Of a stretch of 64,000 nt of DNA, positions 1 to 14,084 are shown piece after piece. Source of the stretch: Diplolepis rosae (taxonomy: Eukaryota; Arthropoda; Insecta; Hymenoptera; Diplolepididae); NCBI GenBank assembly GCA_030998225.1, contig JAPYXD010000519.1, positions 682,001 to 746,000 of the forward strand, given 5' to 3'. The translations under genes and the position numbers were made by a program. Numbering within the stretch: position 1 is the first letter of the stretch; each line of letters begins with the position of its first letter. Under the pieces are notes generated by a model. That model was not told where the DNA came from, searched no databases, and saw nothing but the letters and a program-made list of their open reading frames with translations.

Positions 1-3000
1 GTTGTTGTCTTGTAAATTCATTAGGTTATAGTTATTGTGCTACCCGGTCCTACCTGGTTCCTATCTGGCACTAGGATCAAGAAAATTTAATGCATAAATA
101 TGTTTCTCCCCGTATCTTGTCTGGTTAGTATAAGGCATTTTGCGTCTTGTGTATTTTTAAGTTAAATGTGAATATGATACCCGGCTCTACCTGGTTCCTA
201 TCTGGCATTAGGATCCACAAATGACAATGCAAGTATATGTTTCTACACGGATCCTATCTGGTTTTCTGTGATGCAGTTGTTGTCTTGTAAATTTTTAAGT
301 TAAAGTAAATCTGCTACCCGGCCCTACCTGGATCCTATCTGGCATTAGGAACCAGAAAATATAATGCATAAATAGGTTTTTGCCCGGATCCTATCTGGTT
401 TTCTGTAATGCAGTTGCTGTCTTGTCAATTTTTAAGCTAAAAGTAAATCTGCTACCCGGCCCTACCTGGATCCTATCTGGCACTAGGAACCAGAAAATAT
501 AATGCATAAATATGTTTCTCCCCGATTCTTGTCTAGTTTCTATAAGGCATTTTGCGTCTTGTGAATTTTTAAGCTAAAAGTGAATATGCTACCCGGCCCT
601 CCCTGGATCCTATCTGGCACTAGGAACCAGAAAATATAATGCATAAATATGTTTCTCCCCGTATCTTGTCTGGTTACTATAAGGCAATTTGCGTCTTGTG
701 AATTTTTAAGGTAAAAGTAAATCTGCTACCCGGCCCTACCTGGATCCTATCTGGCATTATGAACCAGAAAATATAATTCATAAATATGTTTCTCCCCGAA
801 TCTTGTCTGGTTTCTATAAGGCATTTTGAGTCTTGTGAATTTTTAAACTAAAAGTGAATATGATACCCGGCTCTACCTGGTTCCTATCTGGCATTAGGAT
901 CCACAAATGACAATGCAAGTATATGTTTCTACACGGATCCTATCTGGTTTTCTGTGATGCAGTTGTTGTCTTGTAAATTTTTAAGTTAAAGTAAATCTGC
1001 TACCCGGCCCTACCTGGATCCTATCTGGCATTAGGAACCAGAAAATATAATGCATAAATATTTTTCTGCCCGGATCCTATATGGATTTATGTAAGGCAGT
1101 TTGCGTCTTGTGAATTTTTAAGCTAAAATTAAATCTGCTATCCGGCCTTACCAGGTTACTATCTATCATTGGGATTCCGAAATTAAAATGCAAAAATATG
1201 TTTCTAACGGGATATAATTAGATTTCTATAAGGCATTTTGCGTCTTGTGAATTTTTAAGCTATAGGTGAATATGCTACCCGGCCCTCCCTGGATCCTATC
1301 TGGCACTAGGGACCAGAAAATATAATGCATAAATATGTTTCTCCCCGTATCTTGTCTGGTTACTATAAGGCAGTTTGCGTCTTGTGAATTTTTAAGGTAA
1401 ATGTGAATATGATACCCGGCTCTACCTGGTTCCTATCTGGCATTAGGATCCACAAATGACAATGCAAGTATATGTTTCTACACGGATTCTATCTGGTTTT
1501 CTGTTATGCAGTTGCTGTCTTGAAAATTTTAAAGTTAAAGTAAATCTGCTACCCGGCCCTACCTGGATCCTATCTGGCATTAGGAACCAGAAAATATAAT
1601 GCATAAATATTTTTCTGCACGGATCCTATCTGGTTTTCTATAAGGCAGTTTGCGTCTTGTCAATTTTTAGGCTAAAATTAAATCTGCTATCCGGCCTTAC
1701 CAGGTTACTATCTATCATTCGGATTCCAAAATTAAATTGCAAATATATGTTTCTACCCTGATCCTATATGCTTTACTGTAAGGCAGTTTGCGTCTTGTGA
1801 ATTTTGAAGCTAAAAGTGAATCTGGAATTAGGATTCAGAAATCAAAATCTAAAAATATATTTCTAACCGGATCTAATTTGATTTCTATAAGGCAGTTAAC
1901 GGCTTGTCAATTTTTAAGCTAAAAGTGAATATGCTACCCGGCCCTCCCTGGATCCTATCTGGCACGAGGGACCAGAAAATATAATGCATAAATATGTTTC
2001 TCCCCGGATCTTGTCTGGTTTCTATAAGGCATTTGCGTCTTGTGAATTTTTAAGCTAAAAGTGAATATGCTGCCGGCCTTACCAGGTTACCTTCTGGCAT
2101 TAGGATCCACAAATGAGAATGCAAGTATATGATTCTACACGGATTCTATCTGGTTTTCTGTGATGCAGTTTTTGTCGTGTAAATTTTTAAGCTAAAAGTA
2201 AATCTGCTACCCGGCCCTACCTGGATCCTATCTGGCATTAGGAACCAGAAAATATAATGCATAAATATGTTTCTCCCCGGATCTTGTCCGGTTTCTATAA
2301 GGCATTTGCGTCTTGTGAATTTTTAAGGTAAATGTGAATATGATACCCGGCTCTACCTGGTTCCTATCTGGCATTAGGATCCACAAATGACAATGCAAGT
2401 ATATGTTTCTACACGGATCCTATCTGGTTTTCTGTGATGCAGTTGTTGTCTTGTAAATTTTAAAGTTAAAGTAAATCTGCTACCCGGCCCTACCTGGATC
2501 CTATCTGGCACTAGGAACCAGAAAATATAATGCATAAATATGTTTCTCCCCGGATCTTGTCCGGTTTCTATAAGGCATTTGCGTCTTGTGAATTTTTAAG
2601 GTAAATGTGAATATGATACCCGGCTCTACCTGGTTCCTATCTGGCATTAGGATCCACAAATGACAATGCAAGTATATGTTTCTACACGGATCCTATCTGG
2701 TTTTCTGTGATGCAGTTGTTGTCTTGTAAATTTTAAAGTTAAAGTAAATCTGCTACCTGGCCCTACCTGGATCCTATCTGGCACTAGGAACCAGAAAATA
2801 TAATGCATAAATATGTTTCTCCCCGTATCATGTCTGGTTACTATAAGGCATTTTGCGTCTTGTGAATTTTTAAGGTAAATGTGAATATGATACCCGGCTC
2901 TACCTGGTTCCTATCTGGCATTAGGATCCACAAATGACAATGCAAGTATATGTTTCTACACGGATCCTATCTGGTTTTCTGTGATGCAGTTGTTGTCTTG

Positions 3001-4600
3001 TAAATTTTAAAGTTAAAGTAAATCTGCTACCCGGCCCTACCTGGATCCTATCTGGCATTAGGAACCAGAAAATATAATGCATAAATATGTTTTTGCCCGG
3101 ATCCTATCTGGTTTTCTGTGATGCAGTTTTTGTCTTGTAAATTTTTAAGCTAAAATTAAATCTTCTACCCGGCCCTACCAAGCTACTATCTGGCATTAGG
3201 ATCCAGAAAATATAATGCATAAATATGTTTCTCCCCGATTCTTGTCTAGTTTCTATAAGGCATCTTGCGTCTTCTGAATTTTTAAGCTAAAAGTGAATAT
3301 GCTACCCGGCCCTCCCTGGATCCTATCTGGCACGAGGGACCATAAAATATAATTCAGACAAATGTTTCTCCCCGCATCTTGTCTGGTTACTATAAGGCAA
3401 TTTGCGTCTTGTGAATTTTTAAGGTAAATGTGAATATGATACCCGGCTCTACCTGGTTCCTATCTGGCATTAGGATCCACAAATGACAATGCAAGTATAT
3501 GTTTCTACACGGATCCTATCTGGTTTTCTGTGATGCAGTTGTTGTCTTGTAAATTTTAAAGTTAAAGTAAATCTGCTACCCGGCCCTACCTGGATCCTAT
3601 CTGGCACTAGGAACCAGAAAATATAATGCATAAATATGTTTCTCCCCGGATCTTGTCCGGTTTCTATAAGGCATTTGCGTCTTGTGAATTTTTAAGGTAA
3701 ATGTGAATATGATACCCGGCTCTACCTGGTTCCTATCTGGCATTAGGATCCACAAATGACAATGCAAGTATATGTTTCTACACGGATCAGATCTGGTTTT
3801 CTGTAAGGCAGTTTGCGTCTTGTGCATTCTTAAGCTAAAAGTGAATCTGGCATTAGGATTCAGAAATCAAAATCCAAAAATATATTTCTAACCGGATCTA
3901 ATTTGATTTCTATAAGGCAGTTGGCGGCTTTTGAATTTTTAAGCTAAAAGTGAATATGCTACCCGGCCCTACCTGGATCCTATCTGGCATTAGGAACCAG
4001 AAAATATAATGCATAAATATGTTTCTCCCCGATTCTTGTCTAGTTTCTATAAGGCATTTTGCGTCTTGTGAATTTTTAAGCTAAAAGTGAATATGCTACC
4101 CGGCCTTCCCTGGATCCTATCTGGCACTAGGAACCAGAAAATATAATGCATAAATATGTTTCTCCCCGTATCTTGTCTGGTTACTATAAGGCAATTTGCG
4201 TCTTGTGAATTTTTAAGGTAAATGTGAATATGATACCCGGCTCTACCTGGTTCCTATCTGGCATTAGGATACACAAATGACAATGCAAGTATATGTTTCT
4301 ACATGGATCCTATCTGGTTTTCTGTGATGCAGTTGTTGTCTTGTAAATTTTTAAGTTAAAGTAAATCTGCTACCCGGCCCTACCTGGATCCTATCTGGCA
4401 TTAGGAACCAGAAAATATAATGCATAAATATTTTTCTGCCCGGATCCTATATGGATTTATGTAAGGCAGTTTGCGTCTTGTGAATTTTTAAGCTAAAATT
4501 AAATCTGCCATCCGGCCTTACCAGGTTACTATCTATCATTGGGATTCCGAAATTAAAATGCAAAAATATGTTTCTACCCTGATCCTATATGCTTTTCTGT
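1..4600 (+). repeat. Dimeric higher-order repeat zone (about 274 bp)
   Basis: Two alternating monomer types form the unit here. One carries GATACCCGGCTCTACC with CCACAAATGACAATGC, the other carries CCCTACCTGGATCC with CCAGAAAATATAATGC. The marker GATACCCGGCTC occurs at 2342, 2615 and 2889 (spacings 273 and 274) and again at 3438 and 3711 (spacing 273). The missing T in GGCATTTGCG and the lost base in AGTTAAAGTAAA explain why the dimer is slightly shorter than 276. Toward 3.8-4.7 kb shortened monomers begin to interrupt the pattern. No gene is seen. Confidence 0.85.
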
Positions 4601-7600
4601 AAGGCAGTTTGCGTCTTGTGCATTTTTAAGCTAAAAGTGAATCTGGCATTAGGATTCAGAAATCAATATCCAAAAATATATTTCTAGCCGGATCTAATTT
4701 GATTTCTATAAGGCAGTTGTTGTCTTGTAAATTTTTAAGCTAAAAGTAAATCTGCTACCCTGCCCTACCTGGATCCTATATGGCATTAGGAACCAGAAAA
4801 TTTAATGCATAAATGTTTTTCTGCCCGGATCCTATATGGATTTATGTAAGGCAGTTTGCGTCTTGTGAATTTTTAAGCTAAAAGTAAATTTGCTACCCTC
4901 CCTTACCTGGTTCCTATCTCGCATAATGATCCAGAAAATACAATGCATAAATATGTTTCTACCCGCATCCTATCTGGTTGGCTTCTTGTGAATTTTGGAG
5001 ATAAAAGTAAATCTGCTACCCGGACTTACTAGATCCCTTTCTGGCATTATGATGCAGAAATTAAAATATAAATATATTTTTCTACCCAGATCCTATCTGG
5101 TTTTCTGTGATGCAGTTTTTGTCTTGTAAATTTTTAAGCTAAAAGTGAATCTGTACCCGGCCTTACCAGGTTACCATCTGGCATTAGGATCCACAAATGA
5201 AAATGCAAGTATATGATTCTACCGGTTTCCTATCTGGATTTCTGTAAGGCAGTTGCTGTCTTGTGTATTTTTAAGATAAAAGTAAATCTGCTACCCGCTC
5301 TTACCTGGTTCCTATCTCGCATAAGGATCATGAAATTGGAATGCAAAAATATGGTTCTCCCCGGATCTTGTCTGGATTCTATAAGGCAGTTGGAATCTTG
5401 TTAATTTTTAAGATAAAAGTAAATCTCCTACCCGGCCTTACTAGATTGCTATCTGGCATTATGATGCAAAAATTAAAAGGCAAATATATGTTTCTGCCCG
5501 GATCCTATCTGCTTTTCTGTAAGGCAGTTCGCGTCTAGTTAATTTTGAAGATGAAAGAAAATCGGCTACCCGGCATTACCCGGTTCATATCTGGCATTAG
5601 GATCCACAAATGACAATGCAAGTATATGTCTCTACACGGATTCTATCTGGTTTTCTGTGATGCAGTTGTTGTCTTGTGAATTTTTAAGCTAAAGGTAAAT
5701 CTGCTACCCGGCCCTACCTGGATCCTATCTGGCATTAGGAACCAGAAAATATAATGCATAAATATGTTTCTGCCCGGATCCTATTTGATTTTATGTAAGG
5801 CAGTTGGCGTCTTGTGAATTTTTAAGCTAAAATTAAATCTGCTATCCGGCCTTACCAGGTTACTATCTATCATTGGGATTCCGAAATTAAAATGCAAAAA
5901 TATGTTTCTACCCTGATCCTATATGCTTTTCTGTAAGGCAGTTTGCGTCTTGTGAATTTTGAATCTAAAAGTGAATCTGGAATTAGGTTTCAGAAATCAA
6001 AATCCAAAAATATATTTCTAACCGGATCTAATTTGATTTCTATAAGGCAGTTAACGGCTTGTCAATTTTTAAGCTAAAAGTGAATATGCTACCCGGCCCT
6101 CCCTGGATCCTATCCGGCACGAGGGACCAGAAAATATAATGCATAAATATGTTTCTCCCCGGATCTTGTCTGGTTTCTATAAGGCATTTGCGTCTTGTGA
6201 ATTTTTAAGCTAAAAGTGAATATGCTAGCCGGCCTTACCAGGATACCTTCTGGCATTAGGATCCACAAATGAAAATGCAAGAATATGATTCAACCCGGAT
6301 CCTATCTGGTTTTCTGTAATGCAGTTGCTGTCTTGTGAATTTTTAAGCTAAAAGTAAATCTGCTACCCGGCCCTACCTGGATCCTATCTGGCATTATGAA
6401 CCACAAAATATAATTCATAAATATGTTTCTCCCCGAATCATGTCTGGTTTCTATAAGGCATTTTGAGTCTTGTGAATTTTTAAACTAAAAGTGAATATGA
6501 TACCCGGCTCTACCTGGTTCCTATCTGGCATTAGGATCCACAAATGACAATGCAAGTATATGTTTCTACACGGATCCTATCTGGTTTTCTGTAAGGCAGT
6601 TTGCGTCTTGTGCATTTTTAAGCTAAAAGTGAATCTGGCATTAGGATTCAGAAATCAAAATCCAAAAATATATTTCTAACCGGATCTAATTTGATTTCTA
6701 TAAGGCAGTTGTTGTCTTGTAAATTTTTAAGCTAAAAGTAAATCTGCTACCCGGCCCTACCTGGATCCTATCTGGCATTATGAACCAGAAAATATAATGC
6801 ATAAATATGTTTCTCCCCGGATCTTGTCTGGTTACTATAAGGCATTTGCGTCATGTGAATTTTTAAGCTAAAAGTGAATATGCTAGCCGGCCTTACCAGG
6901 TTACCTTCTGGCATTAGGATGCACAAATGAAAATGCAAGAATATGATTCAACCCGGATCCGATCTGGTTTTCTGTAATGCAGTTCGCGTCTAGTTAATTT
7001 TGAAGATGAAAGAAAATCGGCTATCCGGCATTACCCGCTTCATATCTGGCAGTAGGATCCACAAATGACAATGCAAGTATATGTTTCTACACGGATCCTA
7101 TCTGGTTTTCTGTAAGGCAGTTTGCGTCTTGTGCATTTTTAAGCTAAAAGTAAATCTGGCATTAGGATTCAGAAATCAAAATCCAAAAATATATTTCTAA
7201 CCGGATCTAATTTGATTTCTATAAGGCAGTTGTTGTCTTGTAAATTTTTAAGCTAAAAGTAAATCTGCTACCCGGCCCTACCTGGATCCTATCTGGCATT
7301 AGGAACCAGAAAATATAATGCATAAATATGTTTCTCCCCGGATCTTGTCTGGTTACTATAAGGCATTTGCGTCATGTGAATTTTTAAGATAAAAGTAAAT
7401 CTCCTACCCGGCCTTACTAGATTGCTATCTGGCATTATGATGCAAAAATTAAAAGGCAAATATATGTTTCTGCCCGGATCCTATCTGCTTTTCTGTAAGG
7501 CAGTTCGCGTCTAGTTAATTTTGAAGATGAAAGAAAATCGGCTACCCGGCATTACCCGGTTCATATCTGGCATTAGGATCCACAAATGACAATGCAAGTA

Positions 7601-10600
7601 TATGTTTCTACACGGATCCTATCTGGTTTTCTGTGATGCAGTTGTTGTCTTGTAAATTTTTAAGTTAAAGTAAATCTGCTACCCGGCCCTACCTGGATCC
7701 TATCTGGCATTATGAACCAGAAAATATAATTCATAAATATGTTTCTGCCCGGATCCTATATGGTTTTATGTAAGGCAGTTGGCGTCTTGTGAATTTTTAA
7801 GCTAAAATTAAATCTGCTATCCGGCCTTACCAGGTTACTATCTATCATTGGGATTCCGAAATTAAAATGCAAAAATATGTTTCTACCCTGATCCTATCTG
7901 GTTATCTGTAGGGAAGTTTGCGTCTTGTGAATTTTGAATCTAAAAGTGAAGCTGGAATTAGATTTCAGAAATCAAAATCCAAAAATATATTTCTAACCGG
8001 ATCTAATTTGATTTCTATTAGGCAGTTGACGGCTTGTGAATTTTTAAACTGAAAGTGAATATGATACCCGGCCCTCCCTGGATCCTATCTGGCACGACGG
8101 ACCAGAAAATATAATGCATAAATATGTTTCTCCCCGGATCTTGTCTTGTTTCTATAAGGCATTTGCGTCTTGTGAATTTTTAAGCTAAAAGTGAATATGC
8201 TAGCCGGCCTTACCAGGTTACCTTCTGGCATTAGGATCCACAAATGAAAATGCAAGAATATGATTCAACCCGGATCCTATCTGGTTTTCTGTAATGCAGT
8301 TGTTGTCTTGTAAATTTTTAAGTTAAAATAAATCTGCTACCCGGCCCTACCTGGATCCTAACTGGCATTAGGAACCAGAAAATATAATGCATAAATATTT
8401 TTCTACCCGGATCCTATATGGATTTATGTAAGGCAGTTTGCGTCTTGTGAATTTTTAAGCTAAAATTAAATCTGCTATCCGGCCTTACCAGGTTACTATC
8501 TATCATTGGGATTCCGAAATTAAAATGCAAAAATATGTTTCTACCCTGATCCTATATGCTTTTCTGTAAGGCAGTTTGCGTCTTGTGAATTTTGAAGCTA
8601 AAAGTGAATCTGGAATTAGGATTCAGAAATCAAAATCTAAAAATATATTTCTAACCGGATCTAATTTGATTTCTATAAGGCAGTTAACGGCTTGTCAATT
8701 TTTAAGCTAAAAGTGAATATGCTACCCGGCCCTCCCTGGATCCTATCCGGCACGAGGGACCAGAAAATATAATGCATAAATATGTTTCTCCCCGGATCTT
8801 GTCTGGTTTCTATAAGGCATTTGCGTCTTGTGAATTTTTAAGCTAAAAGTGAATATGCTAGCCGGCCTTACCAGGTTACCTTCTGGCATTAGGATCCACA
8901 AATGAAAATGCAAGAATATGATTCAACCCGGATCCTATCTGGTTTTCTGTAATGCAGTTGCTGTCTTGTCAATTTTTAAGCTAAAATTAAATCTGCTATC
9001 CGGCCTTACCAGGTTACTATCTATCATTGGGATTCCGAAATTAAAATTCAAAAATATGTTTCTACCCTGATCCTATATGCTTTTCTGTAAGGCAGTTTGC
9101 GTCTTGTGAATTTTGAATCTAAAAGTGAATCTGGAATTAGGTTTCAGAAATCAAAATCCAAAAATATATTTCTAACCGGATCTAATTTGATTTCTATAAG
9201 GCATTTAACGGCTTGTCAATTTTTAAGCTAAAAGTGAATATGCTACCCGGCCCTCCCTGGATCCTATCTGGCACGAGGGACCAGAAAATATAATGCATAA
9301 ATATGTTTCTCCCCGGATCTTGTCTGGTTTCTATAAGGCATTTGCGTCTTGTGAATTTTTAAGCTAAAAGTGAATATGCTAGCCGGCCTTACCAGGATAC
9401 CTTCTGGCATTAGGATCCACAAATGAAAATGCAAGAATATGATTCAACCCGGATCCTATCTGGTTTTCTGTAATGCAGTTGCTGTCTTGTGAATTTTTAA
9501 GCTAAAAGTAAATCTGCTACCCGGCCCTACCTGGATCCTATCTGGCATTATGAACCACAAAATATAATTCATAAATATGTTTCTCCCCGAATCATGTCTG
9601 GTTTCTATAAGGCATTTTGCGTCTTGTGAATTTTTAAGGTAAATGTGAATATGATACCCGGCTCTACCTGGTTCCTATCTGGCATTAGGATCCACAAATG
9701 ACAATGCAAGTATATGTTTCTACACGGATCCTATCTGGTTTTCTGTAAGGCAGTTTGCGTCTTGTGAATTTTTAAGCTAAAAGTAAATCTGGCATTAGGA
9801 TTCAGAAATCAAAATCCAAAAATATATTTCTAACCTGATCTAATTTGATTTCTATAAGGCAGTTGTTGTCTTGTAAATTTTTAAGCTAAAAGTAAATCTG
9901 CTACCCGGCCCTACCTGGATCCTATCTGGCATTAGGAACCAGAAAATATAATGCATAAATATGTTTCTCCCCGTATCTTGTCTGGTTACTATAAGGCATT
10001 TTGCGTCTTGTGAATTTTTAAGGTAAATGTGAATATGATACCCGGCTCTACCTGGTTCCTATCTGGCATTAGGATCCACAAATGACAATGCAAGTATATG
10101 TTTCTACACGAATCCTATCTGGTTTTCTGTAAGGCAGTTTGCGTCTTGTGCATTTTTAAGTTAAAAGTGAATCTGGCATTAGGATTCAGAAATCAAAATC
10201 CAAAAATATATTTCTAACCGGATCTAATTTGATTTCTATAAGGCAGTTGTTGTCTTGTAAATTTTTAAGCTAAAAGTAAATCTGCTACCCGGCCCTACCT
10301 GGATCCTATCTGGCATTAGGAACCAGAAAATATAATGCATAAATATGTTTCTCCCCGAATCTTGTCTGGTTTCTATAAGGCATTTTGAGTCTTGTGAATT
10401 TTTAAGCTAAAAGTGAATATGCTAGCCGGCCTTACCAGGATACCTTCTGGCATTAGGATCCACAAATGAAAATGCAAGAACATGATTCAACCCGGATCCT
10501 ATCTGGTTTTATGTAATGCAGTTGCTGTCTTGTTAATTTTTAAGATAAAAGTAAATCTCCTACCCGGCCTTACTAGATTGCTATCTGGCATTATGATGCA

Positions 10601-11725
10601 AAAATTAAAAGGCAAATATATGTTTCTGCCCGGATCCTATCTGCTTTTCTGTAAGGCAGTTCGCGTCTAGTTAATTTTGAAGATGAAAGAAAATCGGCTA
10701 CCCGGCATTACCCGGTTCATATCTGGCATTAGGATCCACAAATGACAATGCAAGTATATGTTTCTACACGGATTCTATCTGGTTTTCTGTGATGCAGTTG
10801 TTGTCTTGTAAATTTTTAAGCTAAAAGTAAATCTGCTACCCGGCCCTACCTGGATCCTATCTGGCATTAGGAACCAGAACATATAATGCATAAATATGTT
10901 TCTGCCCGGATCCTATATGGTTTTATGTAAGGCAGTTGGCGTCTTGTGAATTTTTAAGCTAAAATTAAATCTGCTATCCGGCCTTACCAGGTTACTATCT
11001 ATCATTGGGATTCCGAAATTAAAATGCAAAAATATGTTTCTACCCTGATCCTATATGCTTTTCTGTAAGGCAGTTTGCGTCTTGTGAATTTTGAAGCTAA
11101 AAGTGAATCTGGAATTAGGTTTCAGAAATCAAAATCCAAAAATATATTTCTAACCGGATCTAATTTGATTTCTATAAGGCAGTTAACGGCTTGTCAATTT
11201 TTAAGCTAAAAGTGAATATGCTACCCGGCCCTCCCTGGATCCTATCTGGCACGAGGGACCAGAAAATATAATGCATAAATATGTTTCTCCCCGAATCTTG
11301 TCTTGTTTCTATAAGGCATGTGCGGCTTGTGAATGTTTAAGCTAAAAGTGAATATGCTACCCGGCCCTACCTGGATCCCATCTGGCATTAGGATCCACAA
11401 ATGAAAATGCAAGAATATGATTCAACCCGGATCCTATCTGGTTTTCTGTAATCCAGTTGCTGTCTTGTGAATTTTTAAGCTAAAAGTAAATCTGCTACCC
11501 GGCCCTACCTGGATCCTATCTGGCACTAGGAACCAGAAAATATAATGCATAAATATGTTTCTCCCCGTATCTTGTCTGGTTACTATAAGGCATTTTGCGT
11601 CTTTTGAATTTTTAAGGTAAATGTGAATATGATACCCGGCTCTACCTGGTTCCTATCTGGCATTAGGATCCACAAATGACAATGCAAGTATATGTTTCTA
11701 CACGGATCCTATCTGGTTTTCTGTG
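4601..11725 (+). repeat. Mixed subfamily A zone with several monomer types
   Basis: This stretch holds only satellite. It mixes full A monomers, short units of about 109 bp (GTGAATCTGGCATTAGG junctions), TCTATCATTGGGATTCCG monomers, CACGAGGGACCAG monomers, and parts of the five-unit B-like cassette (5151-5594, about 7390-7600, about 10540-10750). The order of types recurs but with no single period, as expected of nested duplications followed by exchange. No gene or RNA is seen. Confidence 0.85.
5151..5594 (+). repeat. B-like monomer cassette, copy 1
   Basis: A run of distinctive monomers: GTACCCGGCCTTACCAGG, then ATTCTACCGGTTTCC, CTACCCGCTCTTACC, CATGAAATTGGAATGC, CCTTACTAGATTGC, TTATGATGCAAAAATT and finally GTCTAGTTAATTTTGAAG. 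Several resemble subfamily B (42-64 kb) more than the A units around them. The cassette recurs nearly unchanged at 14085-14528 and 18021-18464. Fragments occur near 7.4, 10.5, 23.6, 24.4, 27.9, 28.9, 30.3, 33.5, 36.9 and 40.1 kb. Short frames here start at an ATG and end within two monomers. They are satellite translation, not genes. Confidence 0.85.
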
Positions 11726-12289
11726 ATGCAGTTGTTGTCTTGTAAATTTTAAAGTTAAAGTAAATCTGCTACCCGGCCCTACCTGGATCCTATCTGGCAT
11801 TAGGAACCAGAAAATATAATGCATAAATATGTTTTTACCCGGATCCTATATGGTTTTATGTAAGGCAGTTTGCGTCTTGTGCATTTTTAAGCTAAAAGTG
11901 AATCTGGCATTAGGATTCAGAAATCAAAATCCAAAAATATATTTCTAACCGGATCTAATTTGATTTCTATAAGGCAGTTAACGGCTTGTCAATTTTTAAG
12001 CTAAAAGTGAATATGCTACCCGGCCCTCCCTGGATCCTATCTGGCACGAGGGACCAGAAAATATAATGCATAAATATGTTTCTCCCCGAATCTTGTCTGG
12101 TTTCTATAAGGCATTTTGCGCCATGTGAATTTTTAAGCTAAAAGTGAATATGATACCAGGCTCTACCTGGTTCCTATCTGGCATTAGGATCCACAAATGA
12201 CAATGCAAGTATATGTTTCTACACGGATCCTATCTGGTTTTCTGTAAGGCAGTTTGCGTCTTGTGCATTTTTAAGCTAAAAGTGAATCT

Positions 12290-12398
12290 GGCATTAGGAT
12301 TCAGAAATCAAAATCCAAAAATATATTTCTAACCGGATCTAATTTGATTTCTATAAGGCAGTTAACGGCTTGTCAATTTTTAAGCTAAAAGTAAATCT
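12290..12398 (+). repeat. Shortened monomer, about 109 bp (representative)
   Basis: This unit starts directly with GGCATTAGGATTCAGAAATC after GTGAATCT. It lacks the 28 bp from GCTACCCGG to CTATCT that a full unit has here, and one further base later. The missing stretch is bounded by ATCT on both sides, which fits a deletion between short direct repeats. The same short unit occurs many times between about 3.8 and 38.6 kb (for example near 6638, 10168, 16608, 19228, 25558, 29418, 38478). It always carries TCTAACCGGATCTAATTTG, so a single deletion was amplified. Confidence 0.85.
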
Positions 12399-14084
12399 GC
12401 TACCCGGCCCTACCTGGATCCTATCTGGCACTAGGAACCAGAAAATATAATGCATAAATATGTTTCTCCCCGGATCTTGTCTGGTTTCTATAAGGCATTT
12501 TGCGTCTTGTGAATTTTTAAGCTAAAAGTGAATATGATACCCGGCTCTACCTGGTTCCTATCTGGCATTAGGATCCACAAATGACAATGCAAGTATATGT
12601 TTCTACACGGATCCTATCTGGTTTTCTGTAAGGCAGTTTGCGTCTTGTGCATTTTTAAGCTAAAAGTGAATCTGGCATTAGGATTCAGAAATCAAAATCC
12701 AAAAATATATTTCTAACCGGATCTAATTTGATTTCTATAAGGCAGTTAACGGCTTGTGAATTTTTAAGCTAAAAGTAAATCTGCTACCCGGCCCTACCTG
12801 GATCCTATCTGGCATTAGGAACCAGAAAATATAATGCATAAATATGTTTCTGCCCGGATCCTATATGGTTTTATGTAAGGCAGTTTGCGTCTTGTGAATT
12901 TTTAAGCTAAAATTAAATCTGCTATCCGGCCTTACCAGGTTACTATCTATCATTGGGATTCCGAAATTAAAATGCAAATATATGTTTCTACCCTGATCCT
13001 ATATGCTTTTCTGTAAGGCAGTTTGCGTCTTGTGAATTTTGAAGCTAAAAGTGAATCTGGAATTAGGATTCAGAAATCAAAATCTAAAAATATATTTCTA
13101 ACCGGATCTAATTTGATTTCTATAAGGCAGTTAACGGCTTGTCAATTTTTAAGCTAAAAGTGAATATGCTACCCGGCCCTCCCTGGATCCTATCCGGCAC
13201 GAGGGACCAGAAAATATAATGCATAAATATGTTTCTCCCCGGATCTTGTCTGGTTTCTATAAGGCATTTGCGTCTTGTGAATTTTTAAGCTAAAAGTGAA
13301 TATGCTAGCCGGCCTTACCAGGTTACCTTCTGGCATTAGGATCCACAAATGAAAATGCAAGAATATGATTCTACACGGATTCTATCTGGTTTTCTGTGAT
13401 GCAGTTTTTGTCGTGTAAATTTTTAAGCTAAAAGTGAATCTGTACCCGGCCTTACCAGGTTACTATCTATCATTGGGATTCCGAAATTAAAATTCAAAAA
13501 TATGTTTCTACCCTGATCCTATATGCTTTTCTGTAAGGCAGTTTGCGTCTTGTGCATTTTTAAGCTAAAAGTGAATCTGGCATTAGGATTCTTCTAATCA
13601 AAATCCAATAATATATTTCTAGCCTCATCTAATTTGATTTCTATAAGGCAGTTGTTGTCTTGTAAATTTTTAAGTTAAAATAAATCTGCTACCCGGCCCT
13701 ACCTGGATCCTAACTGGCATTAGGAACCAGAAAATATAAAGCATAAATATTTTTCTACCCGGATCCTATATGGATTTATGTAAGGCAGTTTGCGTCTTGT
13801 GAATTTTTAAGCTAAAAGTAAATCTGCTACCCTCCCTTACCTGGTTCCTATCTCGCATAATGATCCAGAAAATACAATGCATAAATATGTTTCTACCCGC
13901 ATCCTATCTGGTTGGCTTCTTGTGAATTTTGGAGATAAAAGTAAATCTGCTACCCGGCCTTTCTAGATCCCTTTCTGGCATTATGATGCAGAAATTAAAA
14001 TATAAATATATGTTTCTACACGGATTCTATCTGGTTTTCTGTGATGCAGTTTTTGTCTTGTAAATTTTTAAGCTAAAAGTGAAT

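Noticed and set aside
4601..11725. Inverted monomers or a palindromic array junction
   Set aside because: All units I read, here and elsewhere, are in the same orientation.
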